From NCBI GenBank assembly GCA_964036195.1, contig OZ038453.1, positions 18,885,206 through 18,949,205 on the forward strand: a stretch of DNA of 64,000 nt, read 5' to 3'. The position numbers and the translations under genes are program-made. Shown here piece after piece: positions 26,201-39,495 of this stretch. Position 1 is the stretch's first letter, and the number at the start of each line of letters is the position of its first letter. The stretch is from Sphaerolaimus hirsutus (taxonomy: Eukaryota > Nematoda > Chromadorea > Monhysterida > Sphaerolaimidae). The notes under the pieces were generated by a model. That model saw only the letters and a program-made list of their open reading frames with translations. It ran no database searches and was not told the DNA's origin.

Positions 26201-29200
26201 TGCTGAAATTATCTTTGTCTTTAATTTTTGTTCAATTTTCTAATCCTGAAAATCTGTGCCATCACTCAAGAAACACCATAAAATTTTTTTGCAGGAGTCT
26301 ATTTTGTGCAATCAGTTGAAGGCCACATGGCAGCTTCTACTATGTTCCAAATGAGATATGGAAGATTAGTTGTGCCTGTGATTGATCATCCTGCCTTGAA
26401 GGCTACATTTGACATCTCAGTGAGACACCCACAGCAATATAATGCACTTGGCAACATGCCAGTGAAAGTTGTCCAAAGAACTCATTATGAATTGAAAATC
26501 ACCAGATTTCATAGAACAATGCCATTGCCACTGTTAGTCTGATCAGCTGCACCAATTTATCTTCTGGGTAGTTCTCATAAGATCATTTTCAGTAAGTTTA
26601 GAATGTACACAAGTACAGTGCTTTATGGTCACAGATACACTGTATCATTTGTTATATATGATCCAAGCTACAAGGCAGTTGCCCGGTTTGAAGAAGGTAC
26701 TCAAACAAAACCAGGAGAAATTCCCACTGGAATGGTTTACCATGAGACTGATGGTGTGAATCTGTCAAACGTTGGCTGGATTTTGACAGAGAGTCAAGAA
26801 AGATTTAAGAGAATGGAAGAAATCACCAAGATGCCCACAGAGCTGGATAAAGTTGACTATTTTCTCTCTGATACCCCATACTGGGGCATTGAGAATATGG
26901 GTCTCATTGGAATGGACCAGCGCGATATGAAGTTGGTTTGAAGTGTGATAGAAATGTATTGTGCATCCTTTTATTGTTGTATATCTCCATGTTTTGGCAG
27001 ACGTCCAGAAATAACAGTGGGGCATACCACATTGACACATGAAGTGATTCACCAGTGGATTGGCAATATCTTCACTGTGAACCATTGGGATATAGTCTGC
27101 TTACAAGTTTGTCTCACAAGACTGTTTCTTAAATCATGCTGATTGATTAAATCATCATCCACAGCAAAAATGGGTTTGTGAAGTGTGTGGAAGCTCTGTA
27201 AAGACACTTCCACACACTTTCACACACTTAATGACATTTTTGGTGAAGTGTCTTCCCCACACTTCACCCAGCTTCACGACACCTGAAATTACATGAAGTG
27301 CGCTTCCCATTGCTGACACAGTTAAGACACTTCACAAACATTTGTGCAGCATTGTTGATGCACACTCATGATGTGATGTGTCTTCATGACAAATTTTGTG
27401 AAGCACCAGGACGCGCTGACCAGCATCGTGAAGCGTTGGAAAGTGTTGCAAAAATACACTTCATGATGCTTCACAGTGCATCACATACCCATTTTTGGCT
27501 GTGATCATTGAGTTTTTGAACACAAAGTGACGTCATTCAGGAAGGATTAACCCAGTACCTTGAATGGGTAATAACAGATGAAAAAAGTTTGGTGCCACTT
27601 GACCATGCAGCAAGGGATGCAGCAGAAGGAGCTTTTCTGAGAGAGGGCCTTTCAACAACAATAATTAGACCTTATGAAATGACACAGCAGATTGCTGACG
27701 AGTGCTTCAAAAGGCCTCCTGTGGTAACTTATTAAATAATGCATAAAGGTGTTAAATGTTGATTGCACCAAGTTCTTCATGAAGTAACATAAGCTATGTG
27801 AAAATAGAGTTCACCTTATGAAGACTTTTACCATCATCAAGGACAGGGTTGGTTTTATTAAAATTACTTTGTATACAAATTGTATAAAAATTGTATTTTA
27901 TTTTAATTTTATTCTTGTTTCAATTTATTTTATTTTAATCCAAAGGTCATTAATAAAATAAAATGACACCATTTTACAAAAATTTTACATTAATTTTACA
28001 AAAAAATCGGAATCATGCATGCAAGGCCAAAAAATGTTATCATTAGACCTATACATGAAAAACCTGTGACAAATATTTTCATAACTTTGCAAAAGTTGCA
28101 TGTAGTATGTATTGTTAGCTACATAGCGTGTAAATTTACAATTATTGATAACAATAGTTTGCATTTTCAGTAGAAGAACTGTGCTGCAAAAGAGTGCTGC
28201 ACGCATTTGTAAAATGTCATGCAAAGTGTCAATTCTCATGACAAATGTAAAGTAGTGTCAATTGTCATGCAAAATGTCGAGTGTCATGTCAAACGTCAAG
28301 AAAAGTGGCAATGGGCATGACAAATGTCATGCAAAGTGTAAATGGTGTATCCAAATCAAATTTTATGTATCCAAGGCTGATGTTTTGTATCCAAATCTAA
28401 TGTTTTTCTATCCAACTATTCACATAAGATTTTGATCCAAAAACAACAATATTTGGATACAAAACATCAGATTTGGATACAATTTGCTTGACAATTGGCA
28501 CTTTAATTTATATTTGTGATGGAGATTGACACTTCTATTTAGATTTCTCATGATAATTGACACTTTGCATGACCGTTTACATGACATTTGACACATTACA
28601 AAGATTCGGACTGCCCCCAGTTCCACAAAAAAACAGGTAGAAACTCAAGCGACACCATAAAATTTTTACAAAAACTATGAATATTTATACAATTTTACAA
28701 AAAATATGAATTTTTTATACAATTTTACAAAAATTCAAATTTTTATACAATCTTTATTTTTATTTTGAAATTTTATTTCATTTTATTTTATTCTTCAACT
28801 TTCCATTTTATTTTAATTTTATTTTTATTCTTTTCTGCGATTTTGCTAACCCTGATCAAGGACACAAATATTAAGAATAAAAAATTTATCCCCACATACA
28901 TTAGTACTGCTACACAGCGCATCATATCACAAACTCCTTTCAACTATTGTGAATATTTGCTGTTAATTGTCTTACTGCTTTCACAGTACTTCAATATGAT
29001 AGGAGAAGCATTTGGTGTTGAGAGCATTGTGAAATTCACACAACTGTTGGGACAGAAATTCAAGTACAGCAGTGCTGGCCTGAGTGATTGGCTTGAATTG
29101 CTTGAAAAGGTGCGAATTTCATTGAAAATTATCAAGTCCTAAATATAAACCATAAAACCTGAAAATAGTGTTCCCCTGAAACAACTCCCCCTATTAGCTC

Positions 29201-31725
29201 AGTGAAGGAAAAACCTCCCTCTCAAATAAGTTCCCCATCCTTTATTGATGGGATTGATTCTGACCAAAAAATGACTCCCCCTTTTAATAACTCCCCAGTC
29301 AAAAGTCTGATAAAATAACTCATCTGGCATATATGAAGCCTATATATGAAGATGGAGAACCTAATAAAGTATTGACACAATATAATTCTGTAGTAAGTTG
29401 AGACATTAACGCCACAAATAAAGGACACCATTGGTCTGAGCACTTCAGTCAATATATCTTGTTATTAGCACAGCCTCCCACAATCTTGTTTGCAACCTGG
29501 TTGACCTTAGAAAGACACAGATTTTACTGTCTAGTAGAGCATGTGGTGGGTTTTAAAACCAGAGTATACAATAACTGCCAGTCATGGTTTGTGGTTGCAG
29601 TGCCAACTGGTCCATGGCCCATTCTAATCTATCATCAGACATCCTCCTTTTGTTTCAGATTACATTCATATCCACAGCTTTTTAATCCTCAAACCAGCAA
29701 TATCACACAGGCTACAGGCTCAGAGTTAGCTTCAAGGACCCTGGAATCTTTCATGACTAAGCCTGGTTATCCCATTGTTGGAGCATACCTCACTGAGGGA
29801 CGGGTACAGCTGAAGCAGTTCCAGATGCAGAAGAAGACACTGGTGCCAGAACCAGACACACCCTTCATTGCTCCCCTCAAGTTTACAGATGACAAGGTCA
29901 GTTTTGTGGGTGCCATTTTGCAGTGTAAAAAATAATTGTGCAGGGCTACAAATTGAATTTGCAAATATGCTTAAAATTTAATTGGAACTTGAATATTACT
30001 TCCAAAGTATCCAGCCTGATAGAGCCACAGGGTGCAAATTGGACTGAGGTCTCAAAATTAAGAGCAGTGACTTGAGCTCTCAAGTTGGGGTCACAGCACT
30101 AGGGTGTCAAAAAAATTTTTTTACGGAAAACGGAAACAGAAACGGAAAATTTTTTTCAGCAGCCGGAAAACGGAATGGAAAATGGAAAAAAATTTGCACT
30201 TGGCGGAAAACGGAAACGGAAATGGAAAAACGGAAACGGAAAAATCAGATTTGCATGGAAATGAAAAAACTTGCTGAAATTTTGCCGGAAAATGGATAAA
30301 ATTTGTTGAAATTTTGCTGGAAGTGGAAAAAATTTGCAGAAATTTTGCTGGAAACAGAAAAAAATTTACATCATTGACAATCTGCATGAATTTTTACCAG
30401 TTTGGCTGATCAGAAAAGAGAAAGTTGAGCCAGAAAAAGTAAAATGAGGCGGAAAAATGGAAAATTGAGGCGGAAAATGGAAAAAAGGTGGAAAAACTGG
30501 AAATTGACATGGAAAACGGAAAAAAGGCGGAAAAACTGAAAATTTAGCCAGAAAACAGAAAATGAGCCGGAAAAATGGAAACGGGAAAAAAAGCTGCCGG
30601 AAAACGGAATGGAAAACGGAAAAAAAATTTCAGCAGCCGGAAAACGGAACGGAAAACGGAAAAAATTTGCCTGCGGAAAACGGAAACGGAAAACGGAAAT
30701 TTGACACCCTACACAGCACTAAAGACTTAAGGGTAGCCAAAATTGTCTGATTTCAGATTGGGGTGGACATTTCTAATTTGACACAATTAGGATTAATGTT
30801 GGATAACCTGGCTACTGCTTTACACAAGATTCAGATGAGAATCACTACTAATATTTAACCTATACTTTAAAAAATACATCTGAACCCAACTATTTGTCAG
30901 AAATCTAACTTACACGGGGTCAGGAGGGTATAGTCTTTTTGGACAATTTTGAAAGTTTATCTGATATTGAGCCAAAGCCAGCAGAAAACTCTGTATGGTT
31001 TTTATCAACCAGCATGGCACAGCTTATGTGAAGAGTGTTTATGATGTTAAAAATCACAGGTGGGATAAATACTACATACAATATTTCTTCTAATAGAAGA
31101 GCGCCGAGCGCAACTTTTTTACCTGCCATTCTATTAGAGGAGGGTATATCCTTTTTGGACAATTTTACACATGATTCATATAGTGATCACTAACTTGAAA
31201 CTACATACAAGATACATATCTGAACCCTAATTTAACAGGGTCATGAGGGCATAGTCTTTTTAGACAATTTTGACAGTCTATCAGATATTGAACCAAAACC
31301 AGCAGAAGACCCTGGATGGTTTTTAATCAACCAGCATGGAACAGCTTATGTGGAGAGTGTTTATGATGTTAAAAATTACAGGTGGGATAAATACTTGATA
31401 TTACATAATGGTATCAATAAGTAATGGTATCAATAAGTGTAAAAATAAATATAAATAAATATATACTTTCTGCAGAGGTATTTTGGACAGCTGTTATGGG
31501 GGAGACTACAACAAGAAAATGGGTGAATTCAAATGCTCATTAGACCTGAGGACCCTCCAGAAGATATTCCAAACTCTGTGTTTCAGCATAAAAAATAATA
31601 TGGTACCTTTAGATGATGCTGAAACCAAAGAGGACTGGATTGAGTTTGGAAAAAAATTGATTGAACTTGGAGCAGCAGTGGGTGAAGTCTCTAGTAGGTT
31701 TATTCAACCTGTGTTTCCAACTTGA
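23218..31725 (+). CDS. M1-family zinc aminopeptidase-like gene, copy A (10 exons)
   Basis: Inferred exons: 23218-23385, 25851-26127, 26295-26532, 26593-26931, 27001-27106, 27541-27723, 28987-29109, 29711-29896, 31239-31381 and 31476-31725. All phases match and no stop interrupts, giving about 670 residues. M1 landmarks: IKPLNYRIDWYF at the start; HPALKATFDI; GIEN in place of the usual GAMEN exopeptidase motif; zinc site HEVIHQWIGN with the third ligand Glu in QEGLTQYLEW exactly 18 residues after the second His (split by an intron); PGYPIV; and a C-terminal WFLINQHGTAYV. Metal ligands are intact, so peptidase activity is plausible. The protein is shorter than typical family members (850 or more). 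No signal peptide or membrane anchor is evident in the first exon, and an upstream exon may be missed. Copy B at 51625-59169 is nearly identical. Confidence 0.75.
23419..23627. repeat. Hairpin MITE (CAGGTGCCAGTTCC family) in M1 intron, copy A
   Basis: Inverted ends CAGGGGCCAGTTCCGCAAAA and TTTTGCGGGACTGGCACCTG, with GTGAAATGGCAAAG-type interior repeats. Same family as 51826-52034 and the hairpin intron 5754-5907. Confidence 0.75.
23804..24937. mobile_element. Non-autonomous hAT-like element with 8-bp target duplication
   Basis: Ends CAACGATGG...CCATCGTTG are flanked by TTCAGAAC on both sides (23796-23803 and 24938-24945). The matching place in copy B (about 52195) has a single TTCAGAAC and no element. 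Subterminal tandem ACACAGAAAC and AACTCGAGTTTTT motifs fill both ends. No transposase. Confidence 0.85.
25214..25656. repeat. Foldback MITE-like repeat, family 3
   Basis: Long inverted ends begin TACCGTAAATGCTCTAATAA and contain repeated GTCGTACTATT or GTCGCATTATT. Absent from the equivalent place in copy B (about 52390). A second, inverted copy lies at 42974-43396. Confidence 0.8.
27160..27503. repeat. MITE with CACAGCAAAAATGGG ends (copy A)
   Basis: Inverted ends CACAGC(C)AAAAATGGG lie in the intron before the exon carrying the third zinc ligand. Interior GTGAAGTGT/ACACTTCAC repeats. Also present at 53893-54238, so older than the duplication. Confidence 0.7.
27860..28860. repeat. AT-rich and GTCATG-rich repeats in M1 intron, copy A
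   Basis: Degenerate repeats of AATTTTA(CA), TGTCATGCAAAGTGTCAA and TTTGGATACAAAACATC types. They occupy the same intron that carries the 115-bp tandem array in copy B. No coding signal. Confidence 0.55.
30100..30711. mobile_element. Non-autonomous hAT-like element filled with GGAAAACGGAAA repeats
   Basis: Ends TAGGGTGTCAAA and TTTGACACCCTA are flanked by CACAGCAC (30092-30099 and 30712-30719). The copy B site (about 58518) is empty. The interior is an irregular array of GGAAAACGGAAACGG. Confidence 0.85.
30918..31059 (+). pseudogene. Decayed duplicate of M1 exon 9
   Basis: Near match to 31239-31381 and to 58708-58850, but one base shorter (frameshift) and with the acceptor CAG changed to CGG. 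The spacer after it holds a short insertion whose ends are CTAATAGAA-type inverted repeats. It shows an exon-sized tandem duplication within copy A. Confidence 0.7.
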
Positions 31726-31784
31726 TAGCACAACACAATGCAATACTTGTACATCTGAAAAACCATTATGCTAGAACTACATAT

Positions 31785-33172
31785 TTATAAGATGGATCTA
31801 ATGCGGCTCCACCCACAGTATATGATTGCAATAACAACGACTTGACATGTGGATGTAACATCCTGCCTCGCTACGCTAGTCACCGACTCACACTTCCCCT
31901 TTTCAAACATTACTGACCCAAATTCCCCAGTTTGATTCAACTTGTCTCTTAGTGGGACTTGCTGAAAACATTCATTCATCTCATGTCCACATGCCAGTTG
32001 TTGACATTCACTTTTCCCAGTGCAAAAACCTGATGACTTTTGACATTGACGCAAATCAGAATAAGCTCGATATTTGTCATTGGACTTAGTTCCAAATAAG
32101 CAACACAGTGGACCATTTTGAACTTTGGTTAAATGCTTTGGATTGTCAGAAACATGAGAGGACTTTGCACTAGCATTTGGTGACTTTGGATCAACATTGT
32201 TTGAAACTTTATGCTGGGGAACCTTGCACAAAATACTGTCACCCACACAGACAGCTTCACTACCAAACTTATCCAGGGGAGTCCACCAAAACTGATCCCA
32301 CTCCCAAAATTCCCCTCAACAAACTTTGGTGACAAGGCTCGGTGCAACTTTTGAGCACTTGGCAAAGCTTGGACCACGAAGCAGGGCAACTCCTGAACCA
32401 GTTTGTCACACAAGTCCGACAACTCGGTCACTGACATTCTGTCAAACCATGCCACTCTGCGCCAACAACTTTTGAGCAACCCTTTTGCACATGCCTTTCT
32501 TGCACACAGCAACTTCGGACCTACTAACTGCGGTTGCCTTAGGCAGACCTCCAGACACCCATACAATAGACAGAGATATTGCTCAAATAGTGGCCTGTAG
32601 ACCCACTGCCACCAACCACAGCAGTGTGCACATACTGCAGCAATTTGCATTTTATAGTGTGCTGCATGAGTTTTCCCCTTTGTTTCACCAACCACCAGAG
32701 CAACTTTGACTTGACTTGACTTTGACACAATGTGCTTCGCAGGTGGGGCTGATTCACCCAAAATTCCAGGTTCAGTAAAACTGGGGTGCATGAGCAAATG
32801 TTCCATAACCCATTCTTGGGAGCACCACCAGCCCACTCGTGAGAGGCACCACCAACTACCTCACCACTTGGCAGCACATATTCAACCACAAAATCCTTGG
32901 CACCAGCTACGTTTTCAGCATAAGTGGCCCTTGTATAAATTGGAATGATGCCAGAACCCACAGAAAAATCCCCAGACAAAACATTGGCATCAGACTGAGT
33001 CATCAATATCCCAAAAACCTTCAGAAACGGGTGCCACATTTTCAGAAACCATTAAATCAACCATGGCCTTGCCAAGTGGTAAGAGGTTGGGAGTGTCCAC
33101 CTTAAAGCACATTGTCCACCTTAAAGCACATTGAGGCCAGATCCATTGCAAAGTGAATTGAAAGAAAGTCAA
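31785..33172 (-). pseudogene. Decayed minus-strand coding remnants in a copy A insertion
   Basis: Several overlapping minus-strand frames of 150-235 codons with ordinary composition occur here, interrupted by shifts. The whole 31.8-37.97 kb stretch is absent from copy B. The frames could be a broken retroelement or captured gene, but no motif (reverse transcriptase, integrase, zinc knuckle) was recognised. Confidence 0.3.
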
Positions 33173-36129
33173 ATTATAAAGATACTAAATATCCAGCCAA
33201 CTATGAAGTACTCTACTATGAGCCAAAGGATTGATTGAATGTAAAAGTTCCAAGAGTTTCACCTTGGACACAAAAAACTTGAAAATAATTGAACCAAAGA
33301 AACTTGAGCAAATGAAAGTTTGCAAGTTAATATTGATGAGGAAGTTTCAAGAGCAAAACATCAAATTTGTTCCTTGGGGTTAATGAGGAGATTTCAGGAT
33401 ACAATTGTTGAATCAGTCAGTTAAGGTTTAAGGAGAAGGTTTCAGGATTTATTGGTTGACAGTTTTATGCAAAAGTTAAAAAGTCCATTTTTTTATTCTT
33501 GATCAAATAGAACAAATTGGGATCACAACTGACAAATGGATGGAAAGTTTGATGGGTTATACAAACAAATTCAATAGACAAAAATCAATAAAACTTCAAA
33601 AGCACAATTCAAAATGGATGGGAAACTTTGACAAACAATTTCACAATTTAACAAATTCAATAAGCTCTGAGAGCACAATAACTTCAGATAAAAAGGTCTG
33701 AAATGTTTTCACAATTTGACAAATTCACAATCAAAAGGGTAAAATTAGACTTGAACACTTGATAAAATTTCCAAACACTTTAAAACATTCAAAAATCAAT
33801 GCACAAATTTCAAACTTTCCAAACACAGAACATAATATATGTGCTGATTAAAGGCTACACCAGCCACACCCAGGTATAGCAGACACGAGCCTGGGAGCAA
33901 GCAGCTATTGACTGAGCTACTCACTCCACAAGACCCAAGCTCCCAGCTCAGGCTAAGTGTTGATTAAAACCTAAGGGCATGTTAAACACCTAGCTCTGAC
34001 AAATACAGTGGACAAAGACCTGACATAAACCAGGCTGGCTCATACTAGTCTTAAGTAGACTGGAGAATGAATTATTAGTTCAGTAGTTGAGTGAGTGAGT
34101 GAGACTGAAAGAGGGTTCTGATTCTGCTTTTATAGCTCAAAACTGGTTTTTCACTTGGGTGGAGCCAACCAATCAGTTTGGAGTTCCTTTAGTTTGAACT
34201 GTTACAAAAATAAGTGTTTACCTTTGTATGAGCACAGTATGGTTTATGGGTCACTTTTGGGTCTTGTGGGTGTAAACCATTTTCTTCCCCATCCATTGTA
34301 TTTTCAGTGGATCAATCCCTGTAAACCAATAGTTTTGGAAATGAACACATTTTTGTGACTTTCGTTGTATATGTATGCATATTTACATACATATAAATTG
34401 GTTCCTGGCGCTGGCGCCAATGCCAATAATGCCATGGTGTGGTGCCTTTGTATGGCGCTAGCGGCAAAACGCCTTTACGTCCCTATGTAGGGAAAAAATT
34501 TACGTTCCCCGTAAACAAGCAGCCCCCCCCTGCTCGAAAATCCTGGATACATCCCTGGTGTAAACAGAGGGTCTAAACAGGGTCTAAACTGCACAATGTT
34601 ATCAATATAGGCAGAGCTTAAACGTGAAAAGGAAAATAGACCTGTCTACGAGCCAAAAACATGAATATCAAGGAAACAGACTCCAGCTACAACGTACAAG
34701 CACAAAGTAGCATAAAAACAAGGGAGAAGCACAAAACTGAATAGAACTCACTAGCTGGAGCATGTAACCAAACCCAATGAATACCGGCAACATTGGTGTT
34801 ACTAACCTCTAAGACAAAAGCAACAACACAAGAAAACAAGAGAAGGTCAAACAACATCAGTTTATGAGTTTTCGAAACCATGGTTTACCATAGTTTTCTA
34901 ATTTAGAAACAAGGTTTATCACAGTGCATTTGTTATGTATATCACAACTGAGGTTACATTTCACAAAACACAAGTTAGAACAAGCTAAAAAGCCACAAGT
35001 TAGTGAAATACCACACCAACAAATGTACATGAACATCGGTGTAGATTTAAATTGTTTAGAGTCACCCCAAAGTTGTATAAACAGTTGGAGCGCATGATTC
35101 CAATCACAATGGTACTAATTGCATCAAAATCTGATTACAAACAAGTTCGATACAGTGAAAACTGTTTTTACTAAGAATTGACTTGTATCGAAAATATCGA
35201 GATTTTACAGCAAATACTGATCACTGGTAAGGTTTATGCCAGGTGTTCTAGGGCTTGTTTCGAGTCAGAATATAAAAAATCACTTAGTTTCTCTCAGAAA
35301 CACGCCCAGAATTGAAGGTGGAACATTTAAGTCAAATATGGGAATAACAGGCATAAACAAGTGCAAAATACAAGTGTGAAAACAAGTGCAAATATGTTAC
35401 AAACAAGAATATATAGTAAATACGGATTAGTTGAAACCATTTGAGTCCAGTCCAATCCTCCTGGATGTCATCCTAGGCCAGAAACTGTTGTTGGAACTGT
35501 GCCAAGGTCAGTAGAACACCAAGAGTATGAAGCCCGAAGTTGGCCGTATCATCCACGATTCACATGCTTGCCTGAACTTGGGGGTGGTATTTTATGAGGT
35601 GGGGAGTGTTATCAGAGGTCCAAGAAGGTGTTTAGGTGCTCTACACATCCTGCATTCCTTCTTGGCACTCTGCCAAAACATTGATTAATGCCCGAAAATG
35701 CCTTCCAAAAATGCCACCGCGAGCCTTGATGCATCTCATTCTCAGTAGACTTAAGAGCCCAGTTTTGAATGTAATTTTACAATAATGCTTTTTACTTGCT
35801 TCTGGAAACTAAGCACACATTTGGATATAAATGTATTGAAAAGCACTCAAAAGGTGTGTATTTGACAAGAGCTGCGTTTTCATATTACATATTTCCTCAA
35901 ATTACCCCCCAGGGTGTCTATTTTCTCAGAGTGGAAAATTTGCCGGGTTAAATGAGGGTGGGTATTTCGAGAGGGGGTTCTTATATGCTCCCTGTCCTCC
36001 TGGTTATGTTCTTGTTTACATATATATTTCATGAAGAAGTGCAGTCAAAGTGTCTCACATTTATCACATACAGCACACCTGATGGGAGTTTTCTGCACAC
36101 ATCAGAGCAGTGTCATTCAACAAATTTAA
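33173..36129. other. Non-coding insertion interior with repeat remnants
   Basis: AT-rich sequence with no supported gene. Remnants of two repeat families are visible: a CCAGGGATGTA-type end near 34,540-34,560 and a family 1 remnant near 35,885-35,980. TGACTGAGCTACTCAC-like sequence near 33,910 faintly recalls a tRNA-derived SINE but does not fold convincingly. Confidence 0.4.
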
Positions 36130-37090
36130 GCTCAAATTCAACATGATCCCCCTCAAAACACCCCATTGAAATGTCACCATCTGACTTTTCCAACAAATCA
36201 TCAGGATCATCAGAATCCATTTTCTTATCACTCAAAATTCCACCCCCCTCAGATGCAGTCAAATTTGCCTTTGACTAACAAAGGGTTTTATAACCATCAT
36301 TCCCATAATGGAATCAGAATCAACCTTGTTGACCTGATTCTCAAGCATTCTGTCAGTGATTCTGCCAGAAAAATTAGCACTCTTGTTCACAGCATTGTTC
36401 ACCACATCAAGGTGGTCTTTGCATTCACTTATCAGTCCAGGGATGTAGCCAGGATTTTTGAGCGGGGGGCGGATTGTATACGGAGCCCGGTGAACGGGGG
36501 GGGCGCCCCCCAAATTTGACCCCAGTGGTAAATGAATGGCGTTTGGCGCCAGCGTCATTCGTAGGTGCCACGCCATGGCACTATTGGTGTTGGCATTGGC
36601 GCCAAATACAGCTGTACACATATGTATTTTATTTACATATACAGTGACGGGGACAGATTTTGAGTGATTGTTTTGGCCTGAACTATAAATATGAAGGAAA
36701 AATATGGTGCCGCGTCGAAATGCGCGCTTGCGCGGAAAATTTTTCCGGACTGCCAACAAAATCGCTTTATGGAAGTGCCATTTCTGGCATATTTTTTGGT
36801 CTGACCCGGGAAGGGGGGGGGGGCGGCTGCCCCCCCCCCGTCCCCCTGGCTACGTCCTTGTATCAGTCAACAAACTCATCCACTCATCCAGCTGTTGCAG
36901 CGCTTTGCCAAATTAGTGCGGGTTGTCGACAATGTGTCATGGCAAGCTGTTAGCATTTGGATGGGTGTCAACTGTCAACATGGGCAGTCCAAATTGTTTG
37001 GCCATCTCAGCCACTGGTGCAGCTGGAGCCTGGGGCACTTTTGCCACATTGTTTGCATGCAACTAGCAGACTTGGCCTCAAGCTGACAAA
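36130..37090 (-). pseudogene. Broken minus-strand ORF split by a MITE
   Basis: On the minus strand an acidic frame (DDPDDLLEKSDGD) at about 36,130-36,430 appears to continue on the other side of the MITE at 36437-36859, where it contains stops. Probably part of the same decayed insertion as 31785-33172. Confidence 0.3.
36437..36859. mobile_element. hAT-like MITE with CCAGGGATGTAGCCAGG ends
   Basis: Inverted ends CCAGGGATGTAGCCAGG and CCTGGCTACGTCCTT. Flanks TTATCAGT and GTATCAGT fit an 8-bp target duplication with one difference. Ends are followed by G-runs and C-runs. Confidence 0.65.
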
Positions 37091-38034
37091 TCCTGTCTGA
37101 GCTGTTATGACACTACATTCTATTCATTCACACACATTTCTACAGTTAAGTAGGTTTTGAGTGATTGTGCCAAACCATTAAACTTCATCCTATAAAACTG
37201 TTTCAGCCAACCTTTATAAGTGGCTACTTTTGTATGCCAATTCAGTTCAGTACCTTTGACCTGTTCTCATTCTTTTTGACTTAATGGAGTCATTTGAACT
37301 CCATGAGGAATGTGTCACATGGCGATGCTGCCAGAAGCATAACTCTACAGCCCACTCCAAAAGCCTTCACTCCTCACCCTTGTTGGCACCAGGTGAGCTC
37401 GACTCTGCATTGCTGAGGCTCAAAAAATTAATTAGCACCATGGATACAGACTGCTATCACTCTGAGGCCCATGTGTGCAACAGAATGTAATATGGCATGA
37501 ATTAGACTGATTCAAATTTGAAATAAACACTCAAAATATACTTGGCGCTTCATTCAGAAAACATGTTCAAAATTGTACAATTTTTAGTTTTCAGATAAAT
37601 TGTTGTTGTTTTTTGTTTGTACTTTATTGTGTTCCCTCTATGGCTGCTATCACACAGCTAATTATATTCTATCAGATATGGAAGTAGTTCACTGAACAAT
37701 TATCACAAATCCCAACATATTCCCCTTTTTCTCACTTGTGAAATTGGATAGGTAATTAGTGATGTGAGAAATGGGATCATAATGTGTCATGGGTTAACCA
37801 AAACCATCATACTTTCACTCCCCATTTTTTGATGAATGGCACAGCCACTGCAAGCAAATGACTGGTATCTCCTCTGCCAGAGTGCTCCTGTCTTTGTCTG
37901 GATCACTCTGGTGTGACAGTGGATGCTGTGAGTTGACAGCACTGAGAAGGACATCGCATCACAAATCACAACATTCATTAGGGTATGATTCCGTACCTCC
38001 AGTTACAAATGGAATGATATTTATTCGCTGAGTG

Positions 38035-38410
38035 TCATAGGCGGCGCAAGGTCACAATTTGCGCTTGTGACATTCACATTAGCCAAAATTTCACCTTGTG
38101 ACACCTTCTTATCGGAGTCCTTATGTGAAGTTGGCAGCCAGCCAAAATATTTGTAATTGCTATAAATATGAATAAAATTGGCTAAAAATAGGTATATAAC
38201 CATGTATAAAGATGAAAATGGTGATAATAAAGGTGAAAATTGGCAAAATGGGGCAAATTTTAGCGATTTTGAGCTAATTTTGAGATTTCAATCCCCTGTT
38301 TGTACAATACACGCTTGTGAATGTCACAATGTGACAGTGTAATTTTTGCTTGTGACACCAAAAATTATGCTTGTGACATTCACAAGTGCACAAGCACTTA
38401 CGCTGCCTAT
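38035..38410. mobile_element. hAT-like MITE with CATAGGCGGCG ends
   Basis: Flanked by GCTGAGTG at 38027-38034 and 38411-38418. The matching place in copy B (about 59297-59305) has one GCTGAGTG and no insert. Interior GTGACATTCACAA inverted motifs. Confidence 0.7.
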
Positions 38411-38445
38411 GCTGAGTGTGGATATAAAAACCACACAACATGCAG

Positions 38446-39189
38446 GGTTTAGGCCTCGACCACAACAAGTTGTACTTGACAAAGTGTGCACTTGCTGTTT
38501 CATGAACAAAGAACAGCTGTTGGAAAGTGGCGGTGATCCAGAAAGGAGGTTTGGTGGTGAGTGATTGATAAATGTGAAAAATTACACTAACAAGCATATA
38601 ATAAACATGTGATGTGCTTCAGCAGGATAATAGGGTGTTCACTGTACTTTGAACTAAGTTCTGTACTACTAAGTTCCGTACTTTGAACCAAGTTCTGTAC
38701 TACTAAGTTCTGTACTTGGAACAACTTTGTAAAAGCTCGCATTTTGGAAAAAAATAATCACACATTGGAAACATTTCTTAAAACCAGTTTTAAACTTTTT
38801 TAGTTTTGATGTTTCTTCTCTACACTGGCTGTGGTAGGGGCTGAGCAGGTGCCACTCCCAGACACTGTAATATGCTTTGAGAAATGTATAAAGTCTCTAA
38901 AGATTGGACCAGGTGTAATGTAATTAGCATTCCAAAAACCTTGGGAGATTTATACTGTTCAATCTAAGAGAATAAATAAAAAATTATATTTATTTGTTTT
39001 TACTCCAACCTTGATTCACCACAACATAACCTAAATTCCCCACCCACACATAGATGGCTGCGCATACACGTGGAACAATCACTGCTATGATTCCAAACTA
39101 GGCAAATTACTCGGCAATAACTTCCTACTAGAGAAAAAAGATGATGGTACACTGGCCGTGGTAGGGGCTGAGCAGGTGCCACTCCCAGA
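38446..39189 (+). CDS. Second host gene, copy A: two conserved internal exons
   Basis: Exons 38446-38556 and 39054-39189 match copy B exons 59352-59438 and 59850-59965. The first encodes a Cys motif (CTCCFMNKEQLLES). The second encodes a segment with HCYDSKLGKLL and a GTLAVVG stretch. A partial duplicate of the second exon's end is at about 38,819-38,875. Start and end of the gene are not defined and the function is unknown. Lying just downstream of the M1 gene in both copies, it could be a separate gene or an alternative part of the same locus. Confidence 0.45.
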
Positions 39190-39495
39190 CACTGTAATAT
39201 GCCCTGTAAAATGTCAAATGTCATGCAAAGTTGTCTTCAAATTTTCCAAGATGTTTGACATTGACTTTTGACACATTTTTTAATAATGAATTAAAACAAA
39301 CAAGTTTGCCATTCTACAGGATAGGACATGATCGACACTTTGCATGACAATTGCTATTTCACAGGATTTTTGACATTTTTCATAACGTGTGCCAGTTTTC
39401 AAAGCATTTTACATGACTTTTGACACTGTGCATCACATTTGACATTTGACAGGGCATTTTACTGGGTCTGGGAGTGCTCCCAGATGACTGATAAT

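Noticed and set aside
31785..33039. Retrotransposon gag/pol
   Set aside because: No reverse transcriptase, RNase H, integrase or zinc-knuckle motif is recognisable in any frame.
33871..33990. tRNA gene or tRNA-derived SINE
   Set aside because: Only a weak B-box-like similarity; no complete cloverleaf or A box could be drawn.
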